Positions 8,708 to 17,520 of a stretch of DNA of 64,000 bases are shown piece after piece; position 1 is the stretch's first letter; each line of letters starts with the position of its first letter. The stretch covers positions 45,203 to 109,202 of the forward strand of contig NZ_QOIO01000018.1 of NCBI RefSeq assembly GCF_003332305.1, read 5' to 3'. The notes beneath the pieces are model-generated. The model made no database searches and was not told the origin of the DNA. It saw only the letters and a list, made by a program, of their open reading frames with translations. A program made the translations under genes and the position numbers. This stretch comes from Microvirga aerophila (GTDB lineage: Bacteria > Pseudomonadota > Alphaproteobacteria > Rhizobiales > Beijerinckiaceae).

Positions 8708-9829
8708 CTAGGCATCCGCGGCGGCGAAAACAAGAACATCCTTTGGATCGATCTCGATCCCGATGTCCTGCCCCTCCTTCACCCGCACCGGATCGTGAAC
8801 ACGCGCTTGGAGCGGCCGGTCCACGCCCTCGACATCGATGTAGACAAGGTCCACCTCTCCGAGGAAACGTCGTGATACCACGCGGCCGGGCAGACAGAAC
8901 CCCGCCGGCTTGAGTCGGAGCCCCTGCGGTCGCACGCAGATGACCGCCGGACCATCGGCCACATTCGGTGCAGGGAAGATCCCCACCGGGCAGGAGGCCT
9001 GGCCATTGCGGACCTCGCCCCTGATCTCGTTGAAGTCGCAGAAGAACCGCGCGGCGAAGAGATTGGCCGGCTCGTGGTAGATCTCCTCCGACAGGCCCTG
9101 CTGGATGATCACGCCCGAACGCATGAGCACGATGCGATCGGCGATGCGCATGGCCTCCTCCGGGTCGTGCGTCACCACCACCGTAGTGGCTCCCGTCTCC
9201 CGCAGGATGGCGACAGTCTCGTCGCGGATCGCGTCCCGCATCCTCCGGTCGAGGTTGGAAAACGGCTCGTCCATGAGGAGGACGCCCGGACGGGGAGCGA
9301 TCGAGCGCGCCAGCGCGACCCGCTGCTGCTCGCCTCCCGAAAGCGTGTGAGGAAATTCATCCGCGTAGTGCTCCAGCCCCACGCGGGACAGGGCGCGACG
9401 GGCTGCGATGTCGGCCTCCTTCGCGGAGAGGTCCCTTAGGCCGAACATGACGTTCTGGAGGATCGTCATGTGGGGAAAGAGCGCGTAATCCTGGAACATC
9501 AGCCCGATGCCCCGCCGCTCCGGCTCGATGAAGGCGCGCGGTCCGCTGACTTCTAGGCCGTCCATCAGCACCCGGCCCGAGGTCGGCGCTTCGACCCCGG
9601 CCGCGATGCGAAGCAAGGTGGTCTTGCCGCACCCCGAATGGCCGAGAAGGCACACGAGTTCCCCCGGCTCGACCGTGAGGGATACGCCGTCGAGCACGGT
9701 CGTCCCGCCGTAGGTCTGGACGATGTTCTCGAACGACAGCTGGGCGGGAATCGAAGCCCCGGCCGTTCCACGCTGCCCCCACCGGGGAAGACGGAAGCGG
9801 TCACGCGCCTGCGCGGGTTTTGCGGTCAT
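8708..9829 (-). CDS. Orphan ABC transporter ATP-binding protein (ferric iron/spermidine type, TOBE domain)
   Basis: ATPase of 373 residues with Walker A GHSGCGKTT (about residues 63-71), a Q-loop in GLMFQDYALFPH, the ABC signature LSGGEQQRVALARS, Walker B VLLMDEPFSNLD and the H-loop VVTHD. The C-terminal 100 residues form a TOBE-like regulatory region (CVRPQGLRLKP). The Fe(3+)/spermidine class (FbpC/PotA-like) fits best. No permease or binding-protein gene is adjacent, so it must work with components elsewhere or have another role. Its start overlaps the scpB stop by 4 nt, so it is embedded in the scpAB-tat transcription unit, an unusual place for an importer ATPase. Confidence 0.85.
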   Translation of the reverse strand: MTAKPAQARDRFRLPRWGQRGTAGASIPAQLSFENIVQTYGGTTVLDGVSLTVEPGELVCLLGHSGCGKTTLLRIAAGVEAPTSGRVLMDGLEVSGPRAFIEPERRGIGLMFQDYALFPHMTILQNVMFGLRDLSAKEADIAARRALSRVGLEHYADEFPHTLSGGEQQRVALARSIAPRPGVLLMDEPFSNLDRRMRDAIRDETVAILRETGATTVVVTHDPEEAMRIADRIVLMRSGVIIQQGLSEEIYHEPANLFAARFFCDFNEIRGEVRNGQASCPVGIFPAPNVADGPAVICVRPQGLRLKPAGFCLPGRVVSRRFLGEVDLVYIDVEGVDRPLQARVHDPVRVKEGQDIGIEIDPKDVLVFAAADA

Positions 9830-10530
9830 TCCTCGCCTGTCTCGGTCTGGTCCATGTCCAGAGGCTGGAAGAGATCATCGTCGAGGGGGTCTTCATCCTC
9901 GCGCAGGGTGTTGTCGTCGGACGGTACAGGAACCGAGAGGTCCGGCGGAACGCGTCCTTCCAGGAATCCGGCACCCTTCAGCTCCTCGAGCCCCGGCAGG
10001 TCGTCAATGGCGTCGAGGCCGAAATGATCGAGGAAGCCCGCCGTGGTGCCGTAGGTGACCGGCCGCCCCGGTGCCTTGCGGCGTCCCCTCAGGCGGATCC
10101 AGCCCGTTTCGAGCAGGGTGTCGAGGGTGCCCTTCGACGTGGCGACGCCTCTGATTTCCTCGATTTCGGCCCGGGTCACCGGCTGGTGATAGGCCACGAT
10201 CGCCAAGGTTTCCATGGCGGCGCGCGAGAGCTTGCGCTGCTCGACCACATCCCGCGAGAGCACGAAGGACAGGTCGCTGGCGGTGCGGAAGGCCCATTTG
10301 CCCGCCACCCGGACGAGATTGACGCCCCTCGGCGCATAGTAGCCAGCCAGATCCTCCAGGATCCGCTCCACATCGGCCCCTTCCGGGAGACGGCCGGTCA
10401 GATCCTGCACGCTCAACGGCTCGGCGGAGGCGAAAAGCAGCGCCTCGGCGACGCGCGTCGCCTCGCCATGATCCGGCACGCGGCTCTCGTCGGGGATTCC
10501 GGCCTCGATGGTTTCGTCGGTGGTTTCCAT
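9826..10530 (-). CDS. scpB: Segregation and condensation protein B
   Basis: Winged-helix dimer subunit of the SMC-ScpAB condensin. The 234-residue protein contains AEALLFASAEPLSVQDL (about residues 27-43), LSRAAMETLAIVAYHQPVTRAEIEEIRGV (two-helix wing region, about 105-132) and GRPVTYGTTAGFLDHFGL (about 160-177), all conserved in ScpB. The acidic C-terminal 50 residues are less conserved. It starts 1 nt after the scpA stop. Confidence 0.94.
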   Translation of the reverse strand: METTDETIEAGIPDESRVPDHGEATRVAEALLFASAEPLSVQDLTGRLPEGADVERILEDLAGYYAPRGVNLVRVAGKWAFRTASDLSFVLSRDVVEQRKLSRAAMETLAIVAYHQPVTRAEIEEIRGVATSKGTLDTLLETGWIRLRGRRKAPGRPVTYGTTAGFLDHFGLDAIDDLPGLEELKGAGFLEGRVPPDLSVPVPSDDNTLREDEDPLDDDLFQPLDMDQTETGEE

Positions 10531-10531
10531 T

Positions 10532-11332
10532 TCAGGCTCCTGCCTCGGCGGGCTCCGCGACGGGTCTGACCCAGACGGGTGCGAAAGCTTCGTCCTGGCG
10601 CACCGTGAGCTTTCCTTCCCGCACCATCTCGAGGGTGGCCGAGAGGGCGGAGGCGAGGACGGTGGGGCGCATGGCCGGCTCGACCATATACTCGACCAGG
10701 TAGCTGTCGAGGGTCACCCACTCCCTCAGGTGCCCGACGAGGCGCTCCAACGCCTCCCGGGCGTCCACCAGAGACCAGACGGTCCGCTTGTGAAGGGAAA
10801 CCCGCGCATTGAGCTGGATCTGCCGCTGTTGGGCATAGGCCTTGAGAAGATCGTAGAGACTCGCCTCGTAGCGCGCATCGCGGCGGATCACGACAGGTTC
10901 GGGCTCGCCCCGGGCGAACACGTCACGGCCCAGCCAGTCGCGCTCGCCGAGCTTCTTGGCGGCGGCGCGGATCGCCTCCAGGCGGCGCAGGCGCAGGGCG
11001 AGAGCCGTGGCCAGCTCCTCGGCACTCGGCTCCTCGCCCTTGGGCGGCTCCGGCAGCAAGAGGCGGGATTTGAGGTAGGCGAGCCAAGCCGCCATCACCA
11101 GGTAATCGGCCGCAAGTTCGAGCCGCATGCGGCGGGCCGCCTCGATGAAGACAAGGTACTGTTCGGCTAAAGCCAGGATGGAAATGCGGTGGAGATCCAC
11201 CTTCTGGCGGCGGGCGAGCTCGAGCAGCAGGTCGAGCGGGCCTTCGAAACCGTCTACATCCACCAGAAGCGCAGGTTCGCCCTCCGCCCGCTCTGTGGGC
11301 GCCACATCTTCGAAGGGGAGAGGCTGTGCCAT
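10532..11332 (-). CDS. scpA: Segregation and condensation protein A
   Basis: Kleisin subunit bridging SMC heads in bacterial condensin. The 266-residue product carries the N-terminal kleisin motif FEGPLDLLLELARRQKVDL (about residues 29-47), the conserved YLVMAAWLAYLKSRLLLP (about 79-96) and a C-terminal winged-helix region (VLASALSATLEMVREGKL). It is followed 1 nt later by scpB and preceded by nagZ 39 nt upstream, the standard alphaproteobacterial arrangement. Confidence 0.94.
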   Translation of the reverse strand: MAQPLPFEDVAPTERAEGEPALLVDVDGFEGPLDLLLELARRQKVDLHRISILALAEQYLVFIEAARRMRLELAADYLVMAAWLAYLKSRLLLPEPPKGEEPSAEELATALALRLRRLEAIRAAAKKLGERDWLGRDVFARGEPEPVVIRRDARYEASLYDLLKAYAQQRQIQLNARVSLHKRTVWSLVDAREALERLVGHLREWVTLDSYLVEYMVEPAMRPTVLASALSATLEMVREGKLTVRQDEAFAPVWVRPVAEPAEAGA

Positions 11333-11371
11333 GGGATGTACTCAACGCGACGGGTTCGGAGCTTCGGCTGT

Positions 11372-12391
11372 CTAGGCGACCATCGCAAGGGCCGCATCGA
11401 GCCTGGCGCGGGCATCCACAGGATCCAGCGGCTCAGGGTCATGGGTGATGCGCTGGAGCGCCGCCGCGGCCCGGCGAAGCGCCTCGCCCTCCAGGGCTGG
11501 CGCTGCTTCGGCCACGGCGGACATCTCCTCCATCTTGCCGTTGCAGTGGAGCCCCACGTCGCAACCGGCCGCGAAAGCAGCTTCCGCCCTTTCCCTTAAG
11601 GAACCGGAAAGAGCCTCCATGGACAGGTCGTCGGACATGACGAGGCCCTGATAGCCGATATGGCCACGGATGATGTCGTGGATGACCGTCGGCGACGTGG
11701 TGGCGGGACGCTCGGGATCGATCGCCGTGTAGACCACGTGGGCCGTCATGGCGAGCGGCATGTCCGTGAGCATCCGGAATGGCTTGAAATCGTGCGTTTC
11801 CAACGCCTCGCGCGAGGCGTCGACCACCGGCAGCGAGAGGTGGCTGTCCGCGCCGGCGCGGCCGTGGCCCGGCATGTGCTTGATCACCGGCAGCACGCCG
11901 CCGGCCAGAAGCCCCTCGGCCGCTGCGCGTCCGAGGACGGCAACCTGCTCGGCCGTCTTGCCATAGGCCCTGTCGCCGATGATGTCGTGAGAACCGGACG
12001 ACGGCACATCGAGAACCGGGAGGCAGTCCACCGTGATGCCGACGGAGCGCAGGTCATGGGCGATGAGCCGGGCTCCCAGGCGGGCGATTTCCCGCTGGAC
12101 CAGCGGATCATTGGAATGGACTTGGCCGTAGGAGCGTCCCGGGGGGTATTTGGGCCAGTGCGGCGGTCCCATGCGCTGGACCCGCCCACCCTCCTGGTCG
12201 ATCAGGATCGGCGCGTCGGCACGCCCTACCGTATCCCGCAAGGCGTCGCAGAGCGCCTTCACCTGGGCCGGATTGTCGATGTTCCGCCGAAAAAGAATGA
12301 ACCCCCAGGGATTTGCCTCTCGAAAGAAGGCAATCTCGTCCGGGGTCAGCTCCTGGCTTGAGCAGCCAGCAATGAAGGCGCGGGTGATCAT
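11372..12391 (-). CDS. nagZ: Beta-N-acetylhexosaminidase (GH3)
   Basis: Cytosolic glycosidase that removes GlcNAc from anhydro-muropeptides during cell-wall recycling. The 339-residue protein has DQEGGRVQRM (about residues 65-74), the GH3 signature KHMPGHGRAGADSHLSLP (about 164-181), whose His is the proposed acid/base residue, and VMSDDLSMEALSG with the catalytic nucleophile Asp (about 248). No signal peptide is seen, as expected for NagZ. It lies downstream of the SPOR protein gene and upstream of scpA. Confidence 0.93.
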   Translation of the reverse strand: MITRAFIAGCSSQELTPDEIAFFREANPWGFILFRRNIDNPAQVKALCDALRDTVGRADAPILIDQEGGRVQRMGPPHWPKYPPGRSYGQVHSNDPLVQREIARLGARLIAHDLRSVGITVDCLPVLDVPSSGSHDIIGDRAYGKTAEQVAVLGRAAAEGLLAGGVLPVIKHMPGHGRAGADSHLSLPVVDASREALETHDFKPFRMLTDMPLAMTAHVVYTAIDPERPATTSPTVIHDIIRGHIGYQGLVMSDDLSMEALSGSLRERAEAAFAAGCDVGLHCNGKMEEMSAVAEAAPALEGEALRRAAAALQRITHDPEPLDPVDARARLDAALAMVA

Positions 12392-12468
12392 GCCCGCGCC
12401 TTACGTCTCCTGCCAGGCAGGGTCAAGAAGCCTCGGCGCATTCCGCCCAGGCTATCGTTTGAGTCGGC

Positions 12469-13899
12469 CTAGTTCTTGGCCACGAAGCACTGACCGCCCT
12501 GCCCCTGGAGCTTGGAGCAGAGAGACGAGGCCTCGTCCCGCGACATGGGCCCGACCCGGACGCGGTAGACGGTGTTGCCGTTCACCTCGGCCTTGCGGAT
12601 CAGCGGCGGCAATCCTTCCAGGTCCGAATACTTCCGCTGATACTGCTCCAGGGCGGACTGCGCCTGGCTTTCCGAGCCGCTGACGCCGAGTTGGACAGCG
12701 AAGCCGCCTGTGGCCGTCGCCTCCGCCGCCGCCGCCGCCGCCGCAGGAGCGACGGGCTGGACCGAGGCTACGCGCTGCGGCGAAGCGTCGCTGGCCGGGG
12801 TTGCGGCCGCTGCAACCGGCTTCGGCGCTGGCGTGGCCGCCGGAGTGGTCGCGGCTGGGCGGGGTTGGGCTGGAGGGGCTTGGGCCACATTCGCGGCTGG
12901 GGTCGCCTGAGCGGCTGCCGGCAGAGCCATCGTCGGAACGGGCGACGGACGAGGCGGCTGCTGACCTTCTGGGCGAGCCGTGGTGCCATCGGGCCGAATC
13001 GCAACTGTGCGCACCTTGCGTGGCTCACCGAGGTTCAGACCACCGGCCTGTTGCTGAGCATGCGGCGCGGCATGAGGCGCGGTTGCCCCCGTGGACTCGG
13101 CCGAGTTGCCGCCATTGATGCGAACCGCCTGCTTCACGTCGACCGGCTGCTCTTCGCGATTGACGACCTTGGTGTCACCGGACTGATCGGCGCGCTCATA
13201 GATCTGCTTGTTCTGGTTCGGGATTTCGACCCCGCCTGGATTTTGCGGCTGCACCTTGACCGGATCCGCGCTCGCCTTGATCAGCGGAGGCTCGCCCCCG
13301 GTCAACGCGGTGGTGTTGCCGCCGAGAAGGAATGCGCCGCCTGCGCCAAGCACGATCGCTCCGGCAACGGCGCCGATGGCCAGGATGCCCTTGCGGGAGC
13401 GAGGCTTGCGCGGCGCATCGTAATGCATGTCGTCCGACTGCTCGTACTGGCCTGCATGCTGCCCGGCATGATCGTCATAATACTCGTCGGCATAGTCGCC
13501 CTGATCGTAGCCCTGTCCTTGGGACGGAGCAGCCTGGTAGCCGTACCCCTGGTGTCCGGCATGGCTTTGCGGCTGCTGAGCGTATGGATCGTAGGCGGGC
13601 ATTTCGACCCCGCCCCTGCCGCCCTGCGGCTGAGCCGCGCGCGCAGCCGGGGCAACCGGTTCGCGGGTAGCGAAGATATCGTCGAGGCTAGCCGACGCCT
13701 GGTTCCGGGGGCGTGCCGGAGCGTCGTTGGCCAGCATGGACTGGAAAGGATCGTCCTGGCCAACGATGCGGGCCAGTTCGGCCAGCGGATCGTTCCGCCC
13801 GGCAGGGGTCGATTGCGCCGAGGCGTTGTGCGCCTGGGTGATTTGCCGCTCGAACTCGCCGAGATCGACTGCAAAACGGGACTTCGCTGATTCGCTCAT
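12469..13899 (-). CDS. Membrane-anchored SPOR-domain protein
   Basis: The 476-residue product has a cytoplasmic part of about 170 residues rich in Gln, Tyr, Gly and Asp, one membrane helix (about residues 171-194, ILAIGAVAGAIVLGAGGAFLL), a long Pro/Ala linker and a C-terminal SPOR domain (about residues 400-476, FAVQLGVSGSESQAQSAL to CFVAKN). SPOR domains bind denuded septal glycan, so a role at division sites is likely. The frame extends upstream to 13950, but MSESAKSR at 13899 begins the conserved part. Position between argS and nagZ is typical in the order. Linker composition makes length variable between species. Confidence 0.88.
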   Translation of the reverse strand: MSESAKSRFAVDLGEFERQITQAHNASAQSTPAGRNDPLAELARIVGQDDPFQSMLANDAPARPRNQASASLDDIFATREPVAPAARAAQPQGGRGGVEMPAYDPYAQQPQSHAGHQGYGYQAAPSQGQGYDQGDYADEYYDDHAGQHAGQYEQSDDMHYDAPRKPRSRKGILAIGAVAGAIVLGAGGAFLLGGNTTALTGGEPPLIKASADPVKVQPQNPGGVEIPNQNKQIYERADQSGDTKVVNREEQPVDVKQAVRINGGNSAESTGATAPHAAPHAQQQAGGLNLGEPRKVRTVAIRPDGTTARPEGQQPPRPSPVPTMALPAAAQATPAANVAQAPPAQPRPAATTPAATPAPKPVAAAATPASDASPQRVASVQPVAPAAAAAAAEATATGGFAVQLGVSGSESQAQSALEQYQRKYSDLEGLPPLIRKAEVNGNTVYRVRVGPMSRDEASSLCSKLQGQGGQCFVAKN

Positions 13900-14006
13900 T
13901 GCGCCGGACCTCCGGTTACGCCACAGGAGCGACCATCGCTCCACCGGCACGACGTGACGGAGCCCGGCGCATGCAGCTCGAAACGGTTGAACCGCCTCAA
14001 AAACCG

Positions 14007-15767
14007 CTAGCGCATCTCATCGGGAGCCATGACGCCCAGGATTGCTAGACCCGATGCGAGCACGCCCTTGAGAGCATGCACCAGAGCGAGCCTCGCCTCG
14101 GTTGAATCTTTATCAGTTTGATTAACAAAGCGTAATTGCGGCAAGTCTTTGCCCTTATTCCACAAACTATGGAAGGCGCTCGCCAGGTCGTAAAGGTAGA
14201 ACGCGACCCGATGCGGCTCATGGGCTTCGGCCGCCGCTTCAATCATGCGAGGGTACTGGGCGATCCGGTGGATCAGGTCCATTTCGGCCTCATCCTTCAA
14301 GACCGAAAGGTCAGCTTTTCCAAGAGCTTCTGCGGCGAAGCTCACACCCGGGAAAGCCTCCGCGGCCTGCCGGAAAATGGACGCCGAACGGGCATGGGCG
14401 TACTGAACATAGAAGACTGGATTGTCCTTGGATTGCTCCACGACCTTCGCCAAATCGAAGTCCAGGGTGGCGTCGTTTTTCCTGAAAATCATCATGAAGC
14501 GCACCGCGTCGCGACCCACCTCATTGACAACATCACGCAGCGTCACAAAGTCGCCGGCGCGCTTCGACATCTTCACCGGCTCGCCGCCCCGCAGAAGCTT
14601 GACCAGCTGGCAGAGCTTCACGTCGAGCTCGCCCTTGCCGCTCGTTACCGCCTTCACGGCCGCCTGCATGCGCTTGACGTAACCGCCATGATCGGCCCCC
14701 CACACGTCGATCATGGCCGGATAGCCACGCTCGAACTTGGAGCGGTGATACGCGATGTCCGAGGCGAAATACGTGAAGGAGCCGTCCGACTTGAGGAGCG
14801 GCCGGTCGACCTCGTCGCCGAACGCCGTGGCCCGGAAGAGAAGCTGCTCCCGGTCCTCCCAATCCTCGTCCTTCTGGCCCTTGGGCGGCGGAAGGCGGCC
14901 CATATAGACAAGGTCACGGCTCTGGAGATCGGCGATGGTCTTGGCGACTTCGCCGCCGCCATTCTCCTGCAGGGAGCGCTCCGAGAAGAAAATGTCGTGA
15001 TGGATGTTGAGCACCGCGAGATCGTCGCGGATCAAATCCATCATGGCGTTGATCGAAATCTCGCGGACAAGGGGCAGCCATTCGGCTTCCGGCTTGTCGA
15101 GCAGGCTCTCGCCATGCTCGCGGGCAAGCTTCTCGCCCACGGGCTTGAGATAATCGCCCGGATAGAGCCCGTCCGGGATTGCGCCGATCTCCTGGCCCAG
15201 GGCCTCCCTGTACCGGACGTAAGCCGAGCGGGCCAGCACATCGACCTGGGCTCCGGCGTCGTTGGTGTAGTACTCACGGGCGACGTCGTAGCCCGCAAAC
15301 GCCAGCAGAGCCGCCAGGGCGTCGCCGAAGACCGCGCCGCGCCCGTGACCGACGTGCAGAGGACCGGTCGGGTTTGCGGACACATACTCGACGTTGACCG
15401 AGGTCCCCGCCCCCTGCCCGCTTCGGCCAAAGCCTTCGCTGTCGATGACGGCGGCGCGCAGGACCTCATGGAGAACCTGCGGCGCGAGCCTGATGTTGAT
15501 GAAGCCGGGGCCGGCTACGTCGACCCTGATGACGCGCGGATCGTCCTGGAGATCAGTCACGAGAAGGTCCGCCAGGGCGCGCGGGTTCATGCGCGCTTCC
15601 TTGGCCAGCACCATGGCGGCGTTGGTGGCGAGGTCCCCATGCGACGGATCGCGCGGTGGCTCGACCACGACGCGGCTCGCATCGAGCCCCACAGGAATTT
15701 TCCCTGCCTCGGCCAGACGGCCAAGCGCATCCGCCACTCGCTTCTCAAACAGACCGAAAATGTTCAT
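14007..15767 (-). CDS. argS: Arginine--tRNA ligase
   Basis: Class I aminoacyl-tRNA synthetase of 586 residues. It has the N-terminal Add1 domain (first 100 residues), the HIGH-type signature as [15 protein letters not shown] (about residues 130-144), the Class I loop [14 protein letters not shown] (about 403-416) and the C-terminal anticodon-binding DALR domain (AYHRSK and [15 protein letters not shown]). Length is normal. It starts an apparent minus-strand run continuing into the SPOR protein gene 107 nt downstream. Confidence 0.96.
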   Translation of the reverse strand: MNIFGLFEKRVADALGRLAEAGKIPVGLDASRVVVEPPRDPSHGDLATNAAMVLAKEARMNPRALADLLVTDLQDDPRVIRVDVAGPGFINIRLAPQVLHEVLRAAVIDSEGFGRSGQGAGTSVNVEYVSANPTGPLHVGHGRGAVFGDALAALLAFAGYDVAREYYTNDAGAQVDVLARSAYVRYREALGQEIGAIPDGLYPGDYLKPVGEKLAREHGESLLDKPEAEWLPLVREISINAMMDLIRDDLAVLNIHHDIFFSERSLQENGGGEVAKTIADLQSRDLVYMGRLPPPKGQKDEDWEDREQLLFRATAFGDEVDRPLLKSDGSFTYFASDIAYHRSKFERGYPAMIDVWGADHGGYVKRMQAAVKAVTSGKGELDVKLCQLVKLLRGGEPVKMSKRAGDFVTLRDVVNEVGRDAVRFMMIFRKNDATLDFDLAKVVEQSKDNPVFYVQYAHARSASIFRQAAEAFPGVSFAAEALGKADLSVLKDEAEMDLIHRIAQYPRMIEAAAEAHEPHRVAFYLYDLASAFHSLWNKGKDLPQLRFVNQTDKDSTEARLALVHALKGVLASGLAILGVMAPDEMR

Positions 15768-15815
15768 ATGTGTTGATCTCGACGGGGCCTTTGGCCCTCA
15801 AATGCTTTGGTGCGC

Positions 15816-17030
15816 CTAACGCAGGTCGGGGGTTACGTCAAACAGCCGGCGGTGTTCAAGGATCGCGTAACCGTCCGTCATGCCCGCAATATAGTCTGCG
15901 ACCCGCCGCGCCAAGCGCGCCTCGTCATCCCGCGTCAGGTCGGCTCGCCACTCCTCGGGCATGGCTTCGGGCTCGTTCTTGAAGCGCTGGAACAGGTCGC
16001 GCAGGACATCGTCCGCCTCGGCCCGGACCTGCATCACCTTCGGGTGGCGGTACATGTGGGCGAAGAGGAAGCGCTTTATGGAGGCATCTGCCTCCCGCAT
16101 TTTATGCGAAAAGCACATCACCGTCTCGGCGCCATGGCGGATGTCGTCGGCCGTTGTCGGAGCAAGAGCGGCGATTCTCCGATCCCCCTCGGCCACCACG
16201 TCCTCCACGAAGCGGGTGATGACCCGCCGGGTCAGCTCGTGGATTCGCCGGGACAATTCGAGCCCTGGATAGCGGGCATCGATTTCCGTCAGGATCTCGT
16301 CGAGAAACGGCACCTCCCGTAACTCCTCGATATCGAAGAGCGCGGCCCTCAGGCCATCGTCGATATCGTGCGAGTCGTAGGCGATGTCGTCCGCGATGGC
16401 CGCCGCTTGGGCCTCGCCGCTCGCATAGGTGGCGAGCTCCAGGTCATGCTGGGCGTTGTATTCGAGGATCGCGAGGGGAACGCCCCGTTCGGCATAGCGA
16501 AGGGTTGGTTGCCCCTCAGGGTCGAGCAGTGGGCCGTTGTGCTTGACCAGCCCCTCCAGGGTCTCCCAGGCCAGGTTGAGGCCGTCGTACTCTGCGTAGC
16601 GCCGCTCCAGCCGGGTCACCACCCGCAGGGCCTGAGCGTTGTGGTCGAACCCGCCGAACTCCTTCATGCACTCGTCGAGGGTGTCCTCGCCCGTATGGCC
16701 GAAGGGCGTATGGCCAAGGTCGTGGGACAGCGCGAGCGCCTCCGCCAGGTCCTCGTCGAGGCCAAGGGACCGGGCCAGAGCACGGGCAATCTGGCTGACC
16801 TCGATGGTGTGGGTCAGACGGGTGCGGTAATGGTCGCCCTCATGGTACACGAAGACCTGAGTTTTATGCTTGAGTCGCCGAAAGGCGGACGAATGGATGA
16901 TACGGTCCCGGTCGCGCTGGAACTCGCTCCGGGTGGGCGAGACCGCCTCGGGAAAAAGCCGCCCGCGACTGCCCCAGGGGTCGCAGGCGTAGGAAGCTCG
17001 CCATCGTTCGCCATAGGGCCGCACGGTCAT
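15816..17030 (-). CDS. dgt: dGTPase-like deoxynucleoside triphosphate triphosphohydrolase
   Basis: HD-domain enzyme that releases tripolyphosphate from dNTPs. The 404-residue product shows the conserved block [19 protein letters not shown], the first metal His in [16 protein letters not shown], and the HD pair in [16 protein letters not shown], followed by a later Asp in [16 protein letters not shown]. An upstream extension to 17108 would run into the divergent erpA start and leave no promoter, so the ATG at 17030 is preferred. Next to argS, as in many relatives. Confidence 0.91.
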   Translation of the reverse strand: MTVRPYGERWRASYACDPWGSRGRLFPEAVSPTRSEFQRDRDRIIHSSAFRRLKHKTQVFVYHEGDHYRTRLTHTIEVSQIARALARSLGLDEDLAEALALSHDLGHTPFGHTGEDTLDECMKEFGGFDHNAQALRVVTRLERRYAEYDGLNLAWETLEGLVKHNGPLLDPEGQPTLRYAERGVPLAILEYNAQHDLELATYASGEAQAAAIADDIAYDSHDIDDGLRAALFDIEELREVPFLDEILTEIDARYPGLELSRRIHELTRRVITRFVEDVVAEGDRRIAALAPTTADDIRHGAETVMCFSHKMREADASIKRFLFAHMYRHPKVMQVRAEADDVLRDLFQRFKNEPEAMPEEWRADLTRDDEARLARRVADYIAGMTDGYAILEHRRLFDVTPDLR

Positions 17031-17110
17031 CCTCGGGTTGAAGCCTTGTGTTCGGGCACTTACCTTGCTCTTGAGAGGTTGTCCAAGACTACCACCGACT
17101 GGATACACGA

Positions 17111-17437
17111 ATGACCGGAATTACCCTGACCGAACGCGCGGCCCGCCGTATCAACGAGATCATGGCAACGGAGCCGGCCGGGTCGATGCTGAGAATCAGC
17201 GTCAACGGAGGCGGCTGCTCCGGGTTTCAGTACGCCTTCGACGTGGACCGGACCAAGCAGGACGATGACCTCGTGATCGAGCGGGACGGAGCCGCGGTGC
17301 TCGTGGACGAGGTCTCGATCCAGTACATGGACGGCTCTGTCATCGACTTCGTGGACGATCTGATCGGCCAGTCCTTCAAGATCGAAAACCCCCACGCGAC
17401 CGCCGCCTGCGGCTGCGGCACGTCGTTTTCGCTCTAG
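17111..17437 (+). CDS. erpA: Iron-sulfur cluster insertion protein ErpA/IscA family
   Basis: A-type carrier of 108 residues that passes [Fe-S] clusters to apo-enzymes. The three ligand cysteines are present at 36 (GGGCSGFQY), 100 and 102 (ACGCG) with the family C-terminus GTSFSL. It diverges from dgt across about 80 nt, so the two promoters overlap there. The sequence TTTCGCTCTAGAGCGAAA (17427-17444) forms a perfect palindrome across the stop codon and may stabilise the 3' end. ErpA versus IscA cannot be told apart with certainty from the sequence alone. Confidence 0.92.
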   Translation: MTGITLTERAARRINEIMATEPAGSMLRISVNGGGCSGFQYAFDVDRTKQDDDLVIERDGAAVLVDEVSIQYMDGSVIDFVDDLIGQSFKIENPHATAACGCGTSFSL

Positions 17438-17520
17438 AGCGAAACATTGTATCAAAATCCTCCCTTTCTGGCAGGACGCGTTATGACGGCCTTGGCTTAT
17501 TGCCGAAATCGGGGGTTTTG

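Noticed and set aside
17427..17444. TTTCGCTCTAGAGCGAAA at the end of erpA as an intrinsic terminator
   Set aside because: The palindrome is perfect but overlaps the stop codon and no T-tract follows; at most a stabilising 3' hairpin.
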